Counted from the stretch's first letter, positions 42,487-53,289 are shown. The stretch: DNA of 64,000 nucleotides from Chrysophaeum taylorii (GCA_029834535.1 JAQMWT010000005.1:62001-126000), one strand, 5' to 3'. Translations and numbers: made by a program. The notes: generated by a model not told the origin, from the letters alone.

Positions 42487-44007
42487 TTAGAGCTCGGCCG
42501 CTTTGCCGTAAGGTCCATCGACGAGTCTGGGCTCGAAGAAGCCGGCTGAAGCTGATGCTTTGTCGTCGTCGTCGTCGGCGGCAACGGGCTGTGCCCGGAC
42601 GGGCGGCGGCGGCGGCTGCGCGGGGGCTTCGTCCACTTTGGAAAATTGGCCAAAGGGATTGCTCTTGGGCGGAGGCGTGGGGGCGGCGCGCGTCACGAGG
42701 ATAGGTCGCTGCGCCGGAGATCTAAAACGGTCGACGGGGGGCTGCCGGTCCGGTGGCCTCGCGGCGGGCGCGCCGCGACCGGAAGAAGAGAAGACGGTCG
42801 AGCCGTCGTCGTCGTAGCCCGTCGAGCCGACGGGCCAGTTGGTCGCGCGAGACGAGCCGCGGTCGGGGAAGACCTGGATGTAGAAGTTGTTGATAGCCTG
42901 GTACAACGGCTCGGCTGCCTTTGGGCGCGGCACGGTCCCGTCGAGGATCTGCTGCGCGTTCACCGAGTAGCCGTAAAATTTTTCGTTGACGTCCTCGCGG
43001 ACCTTGACGTAGGCCGCCTCGATCGTGACCCCCCCAAAGGCCCCGCGGCTCTGGGAGTAGGACATGTAGGCCTCCGAGTGCGAGGCGGGCCCAACCGCAG
43101 GGACGTGGACCTCGCCAGATGCCGTGCGACCAAAGGGCCCGAGCGCGAACGACGCCTCGCCTCCGACCATAAGGTTCGAGACCTCGTCGTTGCAAAACTT
43201 CTCCATCGACTCCTTGTCGATCCCCGTGATCATGTCGGTGACCTCGGCCCCGACGCACGCCCCGAACGTGATCCCGAACGATCCCACGGCGCACGGCGCC
43301 GACCAGGTCCCGTCGGCGAGGCGCGCGACGACCAACCCCGTCGCGACGCGCACGCCGCCGATGAACGCGATCTTCCCAACCGTGAGAAACATGATACCCT
43401 CGACCGCCTCGAGGAGCTCGGTCGTGTACTCGACGTCCCGCTCCCAGTAATTCACGTTGCTCGGGTCGATCAGGTTCTGGAGAGAGTACGCCGCCTTGCG
43501 GATCTCGCCCCCGAGCGTGAATCGCAGCGGCGAGTTTAGGTAGCGCGTCGTCCCGTCGTCCTCGAGCAGATTCTCGCGCTCGGCGTTGGCGTTTTGCCGG
43601 ACCCACGTCGCCTGGTGCGGCAGCAACAGCCGGAAACACTCGTTGCACACGCGCTGCGGCTCCTTGATATGCCATTCCGGCGGCAGCATCGAGTTTTTCG
43701 ACGAGCAGCCCTGGCAAAACACGTTCCCGCAGTACCGGCAGTGGTGCCGTCGCTCGAGCAGGCTGTCGAACGCGACCTGGCACGACCGACCCATGCACCG
43801 CTCGGTTGTCCGATCGTCTACCCACGGGGGGGGCGCCGGCGGCCACGACGACGCCCCATTCGTCGTTCCTGGGATGCTGCCACTCGGCGCGAACGGATCC
43901 TCCGGCCCGGCTCCTCCTCTTGAAGCCCGCGCCGCGCCAGGAACCCATCCATTCTGCTTGAACGTCTCGTCCGGCGCCGGCTTTCGCGCTGTCAACGCCT
44001 CGCTCAT
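42487..44007 (-). CDS. FYVE zinc finger + SYLF domain protein
   Basis: 506 residues from ATG 44007. The FYVE finger lies at about residues 65-135: CMGRSCQVAFDSLLERRHHC with the RRHHC signature, then RYCGNVFCQGC and VCNECF. FYVE fingers bind PI3P, the product of Vps34, which is also in this window. The SYLF (Ysc84/DUF500) domain covers about residues 215-400: VATGLVVARLADGTWSAPCA, the acidic GAEVTDMI, SQSRGAFGGVTIEAAY and NEKFYGYSVNAQQILDG. SYLF domains bind phosphoinositides and actin. The C terminus is disordered, Pro/Ser-rich (PPPPPVRAQP). Likely an endosomal or actin-linked adaptor; partners unknown. Confidence 0.92.
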   Translation of the reverse strand: MSEALTARKPAPDETFKQNGWVPGAARASRGGAGPEDPFAPSGSIPGTTNGASSWPPAPPPWVDDRTTERCMGRSCQVAFDSLLERRHHCRYCGNVFCQGCSSKNSMLPPEWHIKEPQRVCNECFRLLLPHQATWVRQNANAERENLLEDDGTTRYLNSPLRFTLGGEIRKAAYSLQNLIDPSNVNYWERDVEYTTELLEAVEGIMFLTVGKIAFIGGVRVATGLVVARLADGTWSAPCAVGSFGITFGACVGAEVTDMITGIDKESMEKFCNDEVSNLMVGGEASFALGPFGRTASGEVHVPAVGPASHSEAYMSYSQSRGAFGGVTIEAAYVKVREDVNEKFYGYSVNAQQILDGTVPRPKAAEPLYQAINNFYIQVFPDRGSSRATNWPVGSTGYDDDGSTVFSSSGRGAPAARPPDRQPPVDRFRSPAQRPILVTRAAPTPPPKSNPFGQFSKVDEAPAQPPPPPVRAQPVAADDDDDKASASAGFFEPRLVDGPYGKAAEL

Positions 44008-45859
44008 TCTCTCTACCTTGATGCACTGCACACGCCTTGACCGCGAGGGATCGATAATGTGGCGGAGAACAGCTGATTCATTCAACCTTGCCCTAGCAGC
44101 TGGTGGTTTTCGACACTCAGCAACGTGACGTCAACTTCCACCAACAACACATCGTCTAGATACTTCTTGCCTCTTGCCTTTGTGTATTGCTTTTCCAAAA
44201 AAACACCACAAACAATAAGACAGTAAATAAATAACCGCTTTTCTGGCGCGTGCCGACATGGCACAACACACAACACAACACACACTGTGTGAAAGGAGGA
44301 GGACTCGTCACTCCGCCGAGCCCAATATTATGTTGACGGTATTGTATTGGAAAAACAGCTAGCAGAAACACAGCGCGCGACAACAAAAACACAAACGTGA
44401 GCGTGAACCACGCACTTGGGAAAGCCGCGCAGGCACGCGAAAAAAAGTTACGAACGCCGAAGCACCCAGCGAGTGTCCTGCGCACGCGCGGAGGCGGGGC
44501 CATCATGTTAGCGAGATGCGCTTAATCAAGACGGTCGTTGTCAGAGGCGCGGTGTCGCTTCCTTTACACGTTTCAGAAACTTAACTTAGCCCGACCTCGG
44601 GCGACGGACCGACCTCGTGGAAGTGGTCGCCGAATACGAGGCCATCGACAACTGGAAGGTATGCACGTTCAAGTCGCGGCGACGAGACTCGGCTTTTCAT
44701 TGACCCTTACAACGAACAAACAAATTTGAGGAACTAGTAGAAGGACAGCGCGATGGTGTTTCCGGAGTCAAAGCAGGGAGTCGCCGACAACGGCCCAAGT
44801 CAATACTAGATTTAGGACATCCAGTGCTATACCGCCGATACGTGATGGGGCTTGCGCGACGAGGGAGTTGCAAAGTCGGATGCCAAGACGAAAAAATACG
44901 TACTCGAGGAACAGAAAAAAACAACTGCCTTCCAACGGCAACGAATAAAAACAAAGTCGGGTGCCCCTGCGATGACAGAAGCAAACTAGCTACTGCAGTA
45001 GTGCGGGACTGTGCAAGATTCATAGCGGACCCGTTTCCCCTGCAGGATCTCGTCGTGGACGCCGCGCCCCTGGCAGAAAACCGTCGTCGCGAGCGACGTA
45101 GTCGAAGTTGCCGCCGTTCCAGGCGAAATTTGGTTGCATGATAGGAAAGAAGATTGAAACAACGAGCCCACCATAGTGCGAGAGTTGGGCTTGAATACTG
45201 GAAACTGCAGCTCTGGAGCCAACAGCACGAGAACCATCAAGCAACACACTTTATGTCAACGTTGGCATTGCGTTGAATTCCGCATTTGGCGACGTGCACT
45301 GCGATGCAGTTACCCGTGCTGGCCGTGCGCCCTCCCCCGCCAGGGTTTCTGAGTGAAAGCTCGACTCCCGTCGCCACGAGCGTGTGTCGAGTCGAGCTTC
45401 GAAGATTTTTGATTGGTGCATCGGCTTCTTCGGTTGAAGCCTCGAGCACGCACGCGTTCTGAAGCGCCGGAGCCGAAAGTGTTCGGTTGATATCGTGCTG
45501 CTCTCTTTACATCAACTCGAGCTCGGCAGGCACATAATTTTTGGCCGCGTTGGCTGCTCGACAAACTCCACAAACTTTTTCTCGCTCGGTGGGTTGAGGC
45601 TTCAGGCGGTATCGCTTTGGCTCCTCGGCACGGTTTTACTGGATAATAAGATTCTCCGCTGGCGCCGATCATTCAAAGCCGCATGTGCCACTCGGCGTTC
45701 GGCCACTTCGCCCTTGCCTCGCTCTTAGGCCCGCGCGAGATGCAACCGCGACGCTACAAATCGAACGACGGCACTAATAAATAGACTCACAGTAAGCTTG
45801 TCTTCCCAGCGAACTTCATGATTCGGAAGAGAGCGTCGAGCCTCAGAATGGACAGCGCA
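44008..45859. other. Gene-poor interval
   Basis: 1.85 kb without a supported gene. Short open frames exist (for example 44824-45141 + and 45020-45247 -) but show no recognisable motif and mixed composition. No tRNA or snRNA signature was recognised. Confidence 0.5.
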
Positions 45860-46972
45860 TCATCGACTTCTTGTATTTTCCAGAAAGGCGACCGTGCGTA
45901 CGGCGATGTCGCGAGTTTGTCGGAGGGCGGCTCGCTGCGCCGCGTCGAGGCCTTCGGTGCCAAGGGCGCGGTCCAACGCTTGCACGGCTCGCGCGGCGTT
46001 GGCCGGTCGCCTCGCCGTGCGGAGTCGCGCGAGACCAAAAACGTGAAGCGCGGCGGCACTTCGCGGGAGGACCTTGGTCGCCCTCGCGGCGTAGAGGAGC
46101 GCTAGCGCGCGATACCTCAGGGTTCCGTCGCGCACATCTGCGATGTCTGTCGAAACCTTGGCAGCCTGCACAAGAAGCTCGCCGTCGCGCGAATCAACGG
46201 CGAGGGCGCAACGACATAGGACAAGAGCATTGTCGAGATCACCCCGCTGTCGCGCCGCGAAGGCTCGCGCGTGAAAGACGCGGGCGTGGTCCGAGATATC
46301 TCGAAGCGCGCGGCGCGTCATAAAAGCGACGAGCACCCATCGCTCACCTCGCGTCGTCGCGGCGCCGGCGTGACGAAGGTGGGAAGGATGGAGTAGCGCA
46401 TCGCCCGCCCGCGCCAGCTTGACGACGGTGTCGTCGGCCTCGAAGCGCGTGCCGCCTCCAGCATACTCTGACGCGTCGTTGAGCGCGACGTTAATCGTCG
46501 CGACGGCGTCGTCGCGGTGTACTGGTTGCGCAGCGCGCGCCGCGTGAGAGTGGGAGTACTCCGCGTTGTACCGCAGCACCAGCGCATCGTAGAGCGCGTC
46601 GCACGTCGTGTTTAACCTCGGAAACAACTCGTCGCGCAGCCAACGCTTCGTTTCGGGAAGATCTGAGACGTGCGTCTCGCGTACGTTTCGCCCGCTCATC
46701 GTGAATGTCGACGGAGGCGGTCGCGTCCTTCGCACCTCCTCGATGATCAGCCGACACCGATCGCCGTCGACGAGGCCCGGCAATATTCGGCACGCCGTCA
46801 CGTCCTCCCGGCCCACGGCAAGTCGACCCCAGACGGCATCCGACGCCGCAACGACTTCGCGTGCATGATAACGCTCGTTCGCTCGCATTTCGTTATGCAC
46901 CAATGCCTCCGGCACGCGCCCGAGCAACAGGCCGCTCACCACGCCAGCAAGCATCACGGCGACGTCCATCAT
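45860..46972 (-). CDS. 2-oxoglutarate/Fe(II) dioxygenase with C-terminal helical repeats
   Basis: 370 residues, starting at a double ATG. A hydrophobic N terminus (AVMLAGVVSGLLLG) suggests a signal anchor. The double-stranded beta-helix core lies at residues 110-215: metal ligands in HRDD (H-x-D, near residue 151), GGGTRFEADDTVVKLA typical of prolyl-hydroxylase-like folds, the distal His in HPSHLRHAG (near 195) and the 2OG-binding Arg in GERWVLVAF. Residues 220-370 are Ala/Arg-rich helices resembling TPR. Likely a P4H-like hydroxylase; substrate unknown. It is intronless. Confidence 0.85.
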   Translation of the reverse strand: MMDVAVMLAGVVSGLLLGRVPEALVHNEMRANERYHAREVVAASDAVWGRLAVGREDVTACRILPGLVDGDRCRLIIEEVRRTRPPPSTFTMSGRNVRETHVSDLPETKRWLRDELFPRLNTTCDALYDALVLRYNAEYSHSHAARAAQPVHRDDAVATINVALNDASEYAGGGTRFEADDTVVKLARAGDALLHPSHLRHAGAATTRGERWVLVAFMTRRALRDISDHARVFHARAFAARQRGDLDNALVLCRCALAVDSRDGELLVQAAKVSTDIADVRDGTLRYRALALLYAARATKVLPRSAAALHVFGLARLRTARRPANAARAVQALDRALGTEGLDAAQRAALRQTRDIAVRTVAFLENTRSR

Positions 46973-48493
46973 ACTTCGCCCTTACCCTAACTTCATTTCT
47001 AAAAGTTACCCTCTTTAGGGTTTTATCAATCCGGTCCTTCACACATTCTTGAGAGGGTTTTTTTGGGTCAAAATTGATTGATATCGGGTGTCAAAGTCTG
47101 ACAAAGATACAAAAGTAAAAGAGAGGTCGAGGGCGCGTCTCGGTCGGCATCCCGGCTTTGGTAATAGCGACGCTGAGCAGATTCTCCAGACAGACAAAAG
47201 TAGTTTTTAGTCCTAGTCTAGATGTGTGCTATCGACGCGTCCTGCGTAGGCGGGGACGCCGATCGAAGAGCTTTTATTTAACCCTCCTTGATGGCCTAAC
47301 AACGACCTTGACACTAAAGTGCTATGTTGTTGCGGTTTATGGTCGAATAAGCTTGTACAAGCGAAAAATAATTAATATTGAGAGAAAGGGCAACTGGAAA
47401 GAAGAAGATAGAAAACGGAAGCAAGAGAGGACAAGCGACTTTTTAAAGAAGTGCAGAGAGGTCGTCGAACGAGCAGAAGGACGAAGGAGCAAGGGGGAAT
47501 GGTGTCGACGAAGAATAGAAGAAAAGAAGCGCGGGGAGACAGCGTTAGACGACGCCATGAAGAGAGACACGAGGATAATACGCTATGACGTGGTCGTCGC
47601 ACGAGAGTGAGTGTAAACCCAATCTAGTAGCAGCCATAGTAATATGTGCCGGGCGAGGCAGCCTAGTGTCGTGAGAACACAAGTGCCCCTGAAGTGATCA
47701 GCATCAACGGCACAATCCACAAGGATGACAAGAATTTCCGCCAGCAACCGACCGCGTACGAAGTCAAAACGCTGCGTCGATGCCATCGGCAAGTGGGAGA
47801 GCAATAAAAATGTCGCATCTGCTTATCGAGCGCAATGGAAGTCTGATGAACAGAGAGACGGGAAGATAGCCAGTCCCGCAAAGCAGAGCGTGTGTATCTC
47901 AAGATGACGAGGCAAGAAATTAGCCACATCACTCTGTCACGACGCTGCCGTTGAAGTTGCATGCGGACGTGTCGTCAGAGGATGGTGAAGCGACTCGGTA
48001 GAGCCAGGGCGGCGACAAAATCGACGCGTGCGATGACGGACGACAAACCTCCGGCGGCAGCAGCAGCAGCAGCAGCAGCGGTTTAGACTTTGCAAGGTGG
48101 CTAAGCGCCAAGTGGATTTAACTTACACGGCGGCGCGTACCACGAGGGACTTGCACGGGCTTTCAGAATGTATCCGGACAATTAAAGGGAGAGGGACGAA
48201 GCTTTATTAGGAGCCGCACGGAGGAGGGCCTGTGCGAGCAACCCGCAGTGGAGGGGGAAGAACATCAATGCGATTACGGCAGGGTGTCGACGACGCTCAC
48301 ATCCTCGACTATTCTTATAGTGCGCTCGCACTCTCCTAGCGAAATAGGCACGCTATTGAAACAACAGAGTAGCGCTTTCGCAGCCGGCGCAAACGCAAAG
48401 GATCTAGTGGGGTGACAGCGCGTGTATGTAACACGATATATGTGAGTATTTGAGCAACACTACGAAATGACAATAAGGATTCCCGGTAGTAGC
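46973..48493. other. Gene-poor interval
   Basis: 1.5 kb of lower-GC DNA. Contains a CAG run near 48055-48080. A 150-residue frame at 47158-47610 (+) is Lys/Arg-rich without motifs and is not called. Nothing else supported. Confidence 0.5.
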
Positions 48494-49897
48494 CTAAGCA
48501 GGAGTTCGGTGACTGGGTATCGTGCCGGCAATAGGCTGGATTTGTGGGCCACCGTCTGTTGTGCTATGGTCATTGCAAAAGGACGCGATTGGAACGGGAT
48601 GACGATAGATGAGCTGGGACTTCCCTACGTGATCAACCTCGTTCGGCGCCAGGAAAGTGTTGACTTGGATCGTCCGAAAGACGGCGTCGCCCATGCCTCC
48701 ACCGCCACATTTTCCTGGGCGAGAGCGACCAGGGAAAGCCTCGCAAAGGAAGACGTGGGCTCGTTCGGCAAGAAGAAAAAAATCCCACTGGAGCGGGGTG
48801 CGGAAGGCGCGCATGTCGACGATCTCAAAATTATTGTAGAACGCGGGGCACTGGACAGGTCCTTTTGCTTGAGGTCGGCTGCACAACGGCACGGGAAAGG
48901 GCATCGACCTCGACGACGGATCGCGATTCGATGGCAGCGTGAGTTGGCAGTTCAGGTTGCATTCGCCAGCTCTGGTGGCGGCGGCGTTCTCAGCGCGCGG
49001 GACGCGCAGGATGGCGATGGTAGGGCACGCCACTTTGGCGCTTGGACATTTTCTGTATCGGATGCTGGCGTCGCCGTCGTAGCGGCGCGAGAGCTCTCTC
49101 GGCAAGGCTACGGCAGCGCCCGCCACCTCCTTATAGCCGCCACGGCCAAAGGTCGCATATTTCTTGCCTGTGTTGTGCATGCGCAGGAATGGATCGTCCT
49201 GCACACTCGTCAATCGCGAGTCGCCATCGACGCGCAGGTAGTAGTCGAGCTTTCGCGCGAGCGGCGCGTGGTGGATGAGGCCGCCATACAAGCGACACAT
49301 GAGCATATAGCCGAATCCGTGGATGTTTTTCTTCGTCGCTCGGGAGAGGTCTCCGGCGACGTGTAACTCGCGCCAACCGGCGACGGTTCGGTTCACGTCG
49401 TAGAGGTACGGCGGTAGCGACTCGGGCCCAAACGTGACGCGCTGCCACCACGCGCGATAGGGTTTCTTCTGCTGTGAGAAGGAGTTGAGTCCGCACGCAC
49501 GTTCGACGATTATCTGGTCTTGGTGCAGCCAGTCGCTGTGGTACAAGAGCACGGGGTACTGCGGGTACTTGGCGACGAGGCTCTCTGGTTGAACGAGGCT
49601 CCCGATCGACCGAATTGCCTGGTCAAGGTAGGTGCACGCCCCCCATTTTGTCGTCTGTTTGCAGGGCCGTCCACCACAACGCAAGTCTTTGAGGAGTAGC
49701 ACGACGCCAGCGCGCACGCGCGTCCCCGCTTCGCGAAAGTGGCGATCCAATTCGGCCTCAGTTGCCAGCGTTTCGTCGCTGATGGGAAACACGCGCTGGA
49801 TGACGTCGTCAAGATGAGGCAACTCCTCCGACGCGTGGCTTCGTGCCATTAGCATTGCCGATAATATTGTGACCGACGGCCAACTACTGAGCCTCAT
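48494..49897 (-). CDS. Glycosyltransferase family 15 (KRE2/MNT1-like mannosyltransferase)
   Basis: 467 residues from ATG 49897, no intron. The N terminus is a possible signal/anchor (SWPSVTILSAMLMA). GT15-type landmarks occur in order: YPQYPVLLYHSDW, HGFGYMLMCRLYGGLIHHAP, the DxD-like DYYLRVDGDS, FEIVDMRAFRTPLQWDFFLL and GMGDAVFRTIQVNTFL. GT15 enzymes are Golgi alpha-1,2-mannosyltransferases using GDP-mannose. The middle carries a Cys-containing insert (residues about 285-345; CNLNCQ) that I do not know from the fungal enzymes. The precise linkage made is inference. Confidence 0.83.
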   Translation of the reverse strand: MRLSSWPSVTILSAMLMARSHASEELPHLDDVIQRVFPISDETLATEAELDRHFREAGTRVRAGVVLLLKDLRCGGRPCKQTTKWGACTYLDQAIRSIGSLVQPESLVAKYPQYPVLLYHSDWLHQDQIIVERACGLNSFSQQKKPYRAWWQRVTFGPESLPPYLYDVNRTVAGWRELHVAGDLSRATKKNIHGFGYMLMCRLYGGLIHHAPLARKLDYYLRVDGDSRLTSVQDDPFLRMHNTGKKYATFGRGGYKEVAGAAVALPRELSRRYDGDASIRYRKCPSAKVACPTIAILRVPRAENAAATRAGECNLNCQLTLPSNRDPSSRSMPFPVPLCSRPQAKGPVQCPAFYNNFEIVDMRAFRTPLQWDFFLLAERAHVFLCEAFPGRSRPGKCGGGGMGDAVFRTIQVNTFLAPNEVDHVGKSQLIYRHPVPIASFCNDHSTTDGGPQIQPIAGTIPSHRTPA

Positions 49898-50022
49898 CGT
49901 CGTTTGCGGTACGCCAAGATCGATTGATTTCGTAACAACTATCTCTAAAAGTACAAATGTCCTATAATGAGTTAGTTTTCGTTCGTTTGACGAAAAAAAA
50001 AAAAAAAAATCTTCCTGAACGG

Positions 50023-50665
50023 ATGATGATGAAAAGCGACGACGAAAAGACGGAGCTGACGGAGGAGCTGAAGGCCGCCTTCAATCTCTTCGACAGGTTA
50101 ATTAATTGATGCCGGGTCGCGGTGTGGTGACGCCCCTCCCCTTGCAGGGATGGCCAGGGCATGGTGTACACGAAAGACCTCAAGGCGATTCTGTACAGTC
50201 TCGGCGTTAAAGTCTCGAAGAAGCAAGTCGGATCGTTGCTGCAGCGCAAAGGCAAGGATGGCTACGCGATGTTGGATTTCAGCGAGTTTTCGATGGTGGT
50301 GAAGGACGCTGTCCGGAGGCGCGTCGTCGACGACGGGGACGAAGAGGTGCCCTATTACTTACTACTAGTATTTTTTAAAAGGAGTTGTCGATGTCTTCTT
50401 CTGCAGCTCTTTCACATTCTCGACGTCGAGGGAGTGGGATACATCACGCTTGCCAGCTTGAAGCAGGCTACTACGGAGCTCGGTAGGTCGTACGGTGGCC
50501 CAATAGATCCTCCCGACCGCAGGCGAGACGTTCAACGCCGAGGACCTTCGAGAAATACTCCAAGAAGGCGCCACGGACCCCCAAGTGGGCATTAGCAAAG
50601 AGAAATTCCTCCGAATCATGAGAGCCGCACGGCGACAATTCGCTGGGAACGTCGTTTCGTCGTGA
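50023..50665 (+). CDS. Centrin/calmodulin-like EF-hand protein
   Basis: Four exons: 50023-50096, 50148-50346, 50407-50482 and 50523-50665; 163 residues. Introns are 51, 60 and 40 bp, all GT-AG. The first EF loop is assembled across intron 1: LFDR|DGQGMVYTKDL, with Asp at positions 1, 3 and 12. The third, LDVEGVGYITLASL, is partial, and the second and fourth loops (RKGKDGYAMLDFSEF; ATDPQVGISKEKF) are degenerate. Helix spacing follows centrin/calmodulin (four-helix pairs, about 160 residues). Probably a Ca2+ sensor binding strongly at one site. ATGs at 50026 and 50029 are alternative starts. Confidence 0.85.
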
Positions 50666-50730
50666 CTGGCAATCAATCGAAAAACATAATCCGCCACGAG
50701 ATGATATGAAATGAAATGATAATATAGAGA

Positions 50731-51789
50731 TTACGAGGAGGAGAGAGAGGAGAGCGTGGAGTGGACCGTGGTTTCCTCTTCGTTTGTCGTCGAAGAATCG
50801 TACACCGCCGCCGCCGCCGCCGAATCTTTCGGCGTCGTTCCCCCCCCCTCTCCCGTTTGGGCGGACGGTGCGTGTCGTGATTGGGTCGAGGCCGCCGCGA
50901 CGCGCGCAAGAATCGCGGCGTCTCGGAGCTCGAACCTACGTTTGAGGATGGCATTTTTGACGAGGTCGGTGCCAGCGTCGAGGCGCGAGACGACGAAGAG
51001 CTCGAGATCTGTCGCGAGCAGCGGGAGGGCCTCGAGGATTCGTCCATTCGCGATGTGGGCGCGGGCGTCGACGGGCATCCGCAAGACCACCGCGGTGATG
51101 TGGAGCTGGCGCCGACGTTTCTTGAGGCAGAGGAGATCGGCGGCGATTCTCATCGCGTCGTAGTCCGCCTCGGAGAACTCGTTGGCGAGATCGGTGATAC
51201 CCACGAGGACGGGCCAGAGCGTCGCACAAAAGGCAGACGACTTTGCCACAAAGTCCCGCGTCGCGCCGGAGAGACCAGCGTCGGAAAGAATGGTCTTCGC
51301 CTCGCGAACTCTCGAGAGTCTCGAAGGCGTCGCCACGTACGTCACCATGACTTCGAGCGCATCCTGGCGCAAAAAGGCGACCAGCTCGGAAAACTTTCCG
51401 GCGAGGGCTTTGCGCAGAAATCCCCAGTGCTTGAGGACGTCCGGACCGGCGTTGGGTCCGAGCAGCACCTCGAGCACCGTCAGGATAGGTTTGACCACGA
51501 TAGGCGGCGTCGCCAGCAACACGACGTCCTGCAACGCCGCCTTTCGCAAGTCGCGAGCCGCGCGCTGCATCTCGAAGCTCGTCTTCGTCCAGAGGCGTCC
51601 ATCGCCGACGCGCCGCCGGAGGACCAGCTCCGATCGCCGAATGCGTTCCTCGGTCGCGTCTTCGAGGACCTCCACATCTGCCAGACTCCTCGCTTCCACC
51701 CTCGCGCACACGCATCGCAAGTTGAACACGTCCGCCACCTCCACCCACGGGAGGATCCTTGCCAACGACGCCTCCAACGTCGCGAACAT
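50731..51789 (-). CDS. Orphan protein: F-box-like N terminus, dynein-stalk/MTBD-like module
   Basis: 352 residues, one exon. Residues about 8-35 (LARILPWVEVADVFNLRCVC) resemble an F-box. Residues about 85-225 follow the order of a dynein heavy-chain stalk tip: LATPPIVVKPILTVLEVLLG, then a W-x-x-x-(K/R)-x-x-L motif (HWGFLRKALAGKF), a helix with conserved Asp, and the KSSAFCATLWPVL segment equivalent to the SxAAxxLCxWV of dyneins. No AAA modules or other dynein parts are present; the gene is complete with its own start and stop. The C terminus is Ala/Ser/Thr-rich. The relationship to dynein is my pattern reading and needs a structural comparison; otherwise a hypothetical helical protein. Confidence 0.6.
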   Translation of the reverse strand: MFATLEASLARILPWVEVADVFNLRCVCARVEARSLADVEVLEDATEERIRRSELVLRRRVGDGRLWTKTSFEMQRAARDLRKAALQDVVLLATPPIVVKPILTVLEVLLGPNAGPDVLKHWGFLRKALAGKFSELVAFLRQDALEVMVTYVATPSRLSRVREAKTILSDAGLSGATRDFVAKSSAFCATLWPVLVGITDLANEFSEADYDAMRIAADLLCLKKRRRQLHITAVVLRMPVDARAHIANGRILEALPLLATDLELFVVSRLDAGTDLVKNAILKRRFELRDAAILARVAAASTQSRHAPSAQTGEGGGTTPKDSAAAAAVYDSSTTNEEETTVHSTLSSLSSS

Positions 51790-51960
51790 TTAATAATATA
51801 TCAGCACATCGATCGAATAAAAAGAAAGGATAACCGTTCGTTCCGGTACCAGCGTCCCTCCCTCGTTGCCACGATCGATTAAAATTGAGGGGGGAATTTC
51901 AATTTCGATCAATCGTCGTTCAACCTTTTGGACGACGACGACGACCCATCGTCGCGGGAC

Positions 51961-52524
51961 CTACGGCTCTTCCTCGTCGTCCGAGTCGGCGTGGTCTGCA
52001 CTTCCACCACCACCGTTACCATGGGTTCGGGCCCGGCGGGCACGTCGACGTCTTTGAATCGACCGCAGAAAGCATGACCGGCTTTCGATGTACTCTTGAT
52101 CGCACCTGCGCCGCGAGACGGGGGTCATTTGTCGCGCGGATGAGGGAGGGAGTGAGGAAAAGGCGCACTCGAGCTTGAAGCACGGGCAGCAGCACCACGC
52201 GAGCATCAGGACGACCCCCAAGTAAAGCAGATGCCGAGGTGTCACGAGTCGCACGACTGCGCGGGCACGTCACACGTCCTCACGAAACACCAACTCACGA
52301 CCGACGCAAATGCCGCCGTCGGCCTTGCTGCTGTTCCCCGAAGGCACGGTCATCGCTTCTTCGGTAAGTGAGACGTCGGCGGACTCGCACTGATACGCCG
52401 TCAGCATCATCACGAGCGCGAACACGAGCACGAGTACGAGCAACATGTTTTTACCCGACGAGTAGATTTTCTGGATGGGCTTCCCGTCGCACGTGTCTCC
52501 ATGGTGCGCTTCCATCGACGCCAT
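51961..52524 (-). CDS. Small two-TM hypothetical protein with a 42-bp intron
   Basis: Exons 52524-52299 and 52256-51961 with a 42-bp GT-AG intron (donor GTGAGT); 173 residues from ATG 52524. The splice is chosen because it links two frames, each with one hydrophobic helix: MLLVLVLVFALVMMLTAY, then LLYLGVVLMLAWCCCPCF. The loop between them has Cys. A cysteine cluster follows TM2, then an Arg-rich stretch and an acidic SDDEEEP tail. No family recognised. Without splicing, the first exon alone would stop after 84 residues. Confidence 0.5.
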
Positions 52525-52602
52525 CTCGCCGATGTCCGCCCGCCCTAGAAGCACTTTCGTTCAAAAAATGGGTTCAGTACACCCATCCGTTCCTAAACCC
52601 TA

Positions 52603-53181
52603 TTAGAAGAACAATCCCCCAGCGCGGGCAGGGCTTTGGTTGAGGGGGGAAGGGGGGGGGGGAGTTAGAAAGGGGGGAGTGCGGGTGGTGAGTACGACGT
52701 TTAGCTTCCCTGCGACTCCTGCGGCATATGGTGTGGCGCAGACGATCACTCTCGCATTCGTCCTCGAGCGTCGCGTCCTCGTCGCCGGCGTGCGCTTCTT
52801 CTCTAAACGATCATCCCGCCGTTCTGCAATTGCAATACGCTCGGCCTCGCGTTGACGCTCAAGCAGCATCGCCGCATCGTCGTCGCTGGCGGCAAGAGCT
52901 GCTTCACGACGAGCGACCCGCAATCGCCCCATCTTGTCGCGACGGACCTCACGTTCGCGCTCGAGAAAGCGATCTCACGTTCGCGCTCGAGAAAGCGATC
53001 GTCTCGAACACGCCACAAGCGCTTCCACGCATCGACAGCGCGCTTGTACACTTTCTCTTCGCCATTCCACTCCTGGGCGAGGACACTCGAGTACCAGTTC
53101 CTTTTCAAAGGAACTTGCGCCTCTTTCGTTTTCCCGCACGATCTCCCGCCTCGCCGAGCGCCGGACGGTTTGTCTCGTCAT
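52603..53181 (-). pseudogene. Possible coding region broken by a 26-bp tandem duplication
   Basis: Two minus-strand frames look coding: QEWNGEEKVYKRAVDAWKRL running into RDDRFLERERE, and GRLRVARREAALAASDDDAA running into a helical AERIAIAERRDDRLEKKR. They are offset by a 26-bp direct duplication at about 52948-53000 (unit CTCACGTTCGCGCTCGAGAA + AGCGAT); removing one copy would put them in one frame. I show the break and do not claim a function. Upstream (53181) there may be another exon. It could be a pseudogene, a recent mutant allele or an assembly artefact. Confidence 0.35.
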
Positions 53182-53289
53182 CCCGGGCCGCGCGGCGGTC
53201 CGCCGTCGCTCTCCACGAAGGGGCGAGCCACGACGCAGTTTACAGCGAGAAAAACCGGAAGACGTCCTAAGCAGTCTTGCGTCCTATAG

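Noticed and set aside
44824-45141. Plus-strand 105-residue frame
   Set aside because: Opens with a non-ATG codon, mixed composition and no motif; the opposite strand is equally open.
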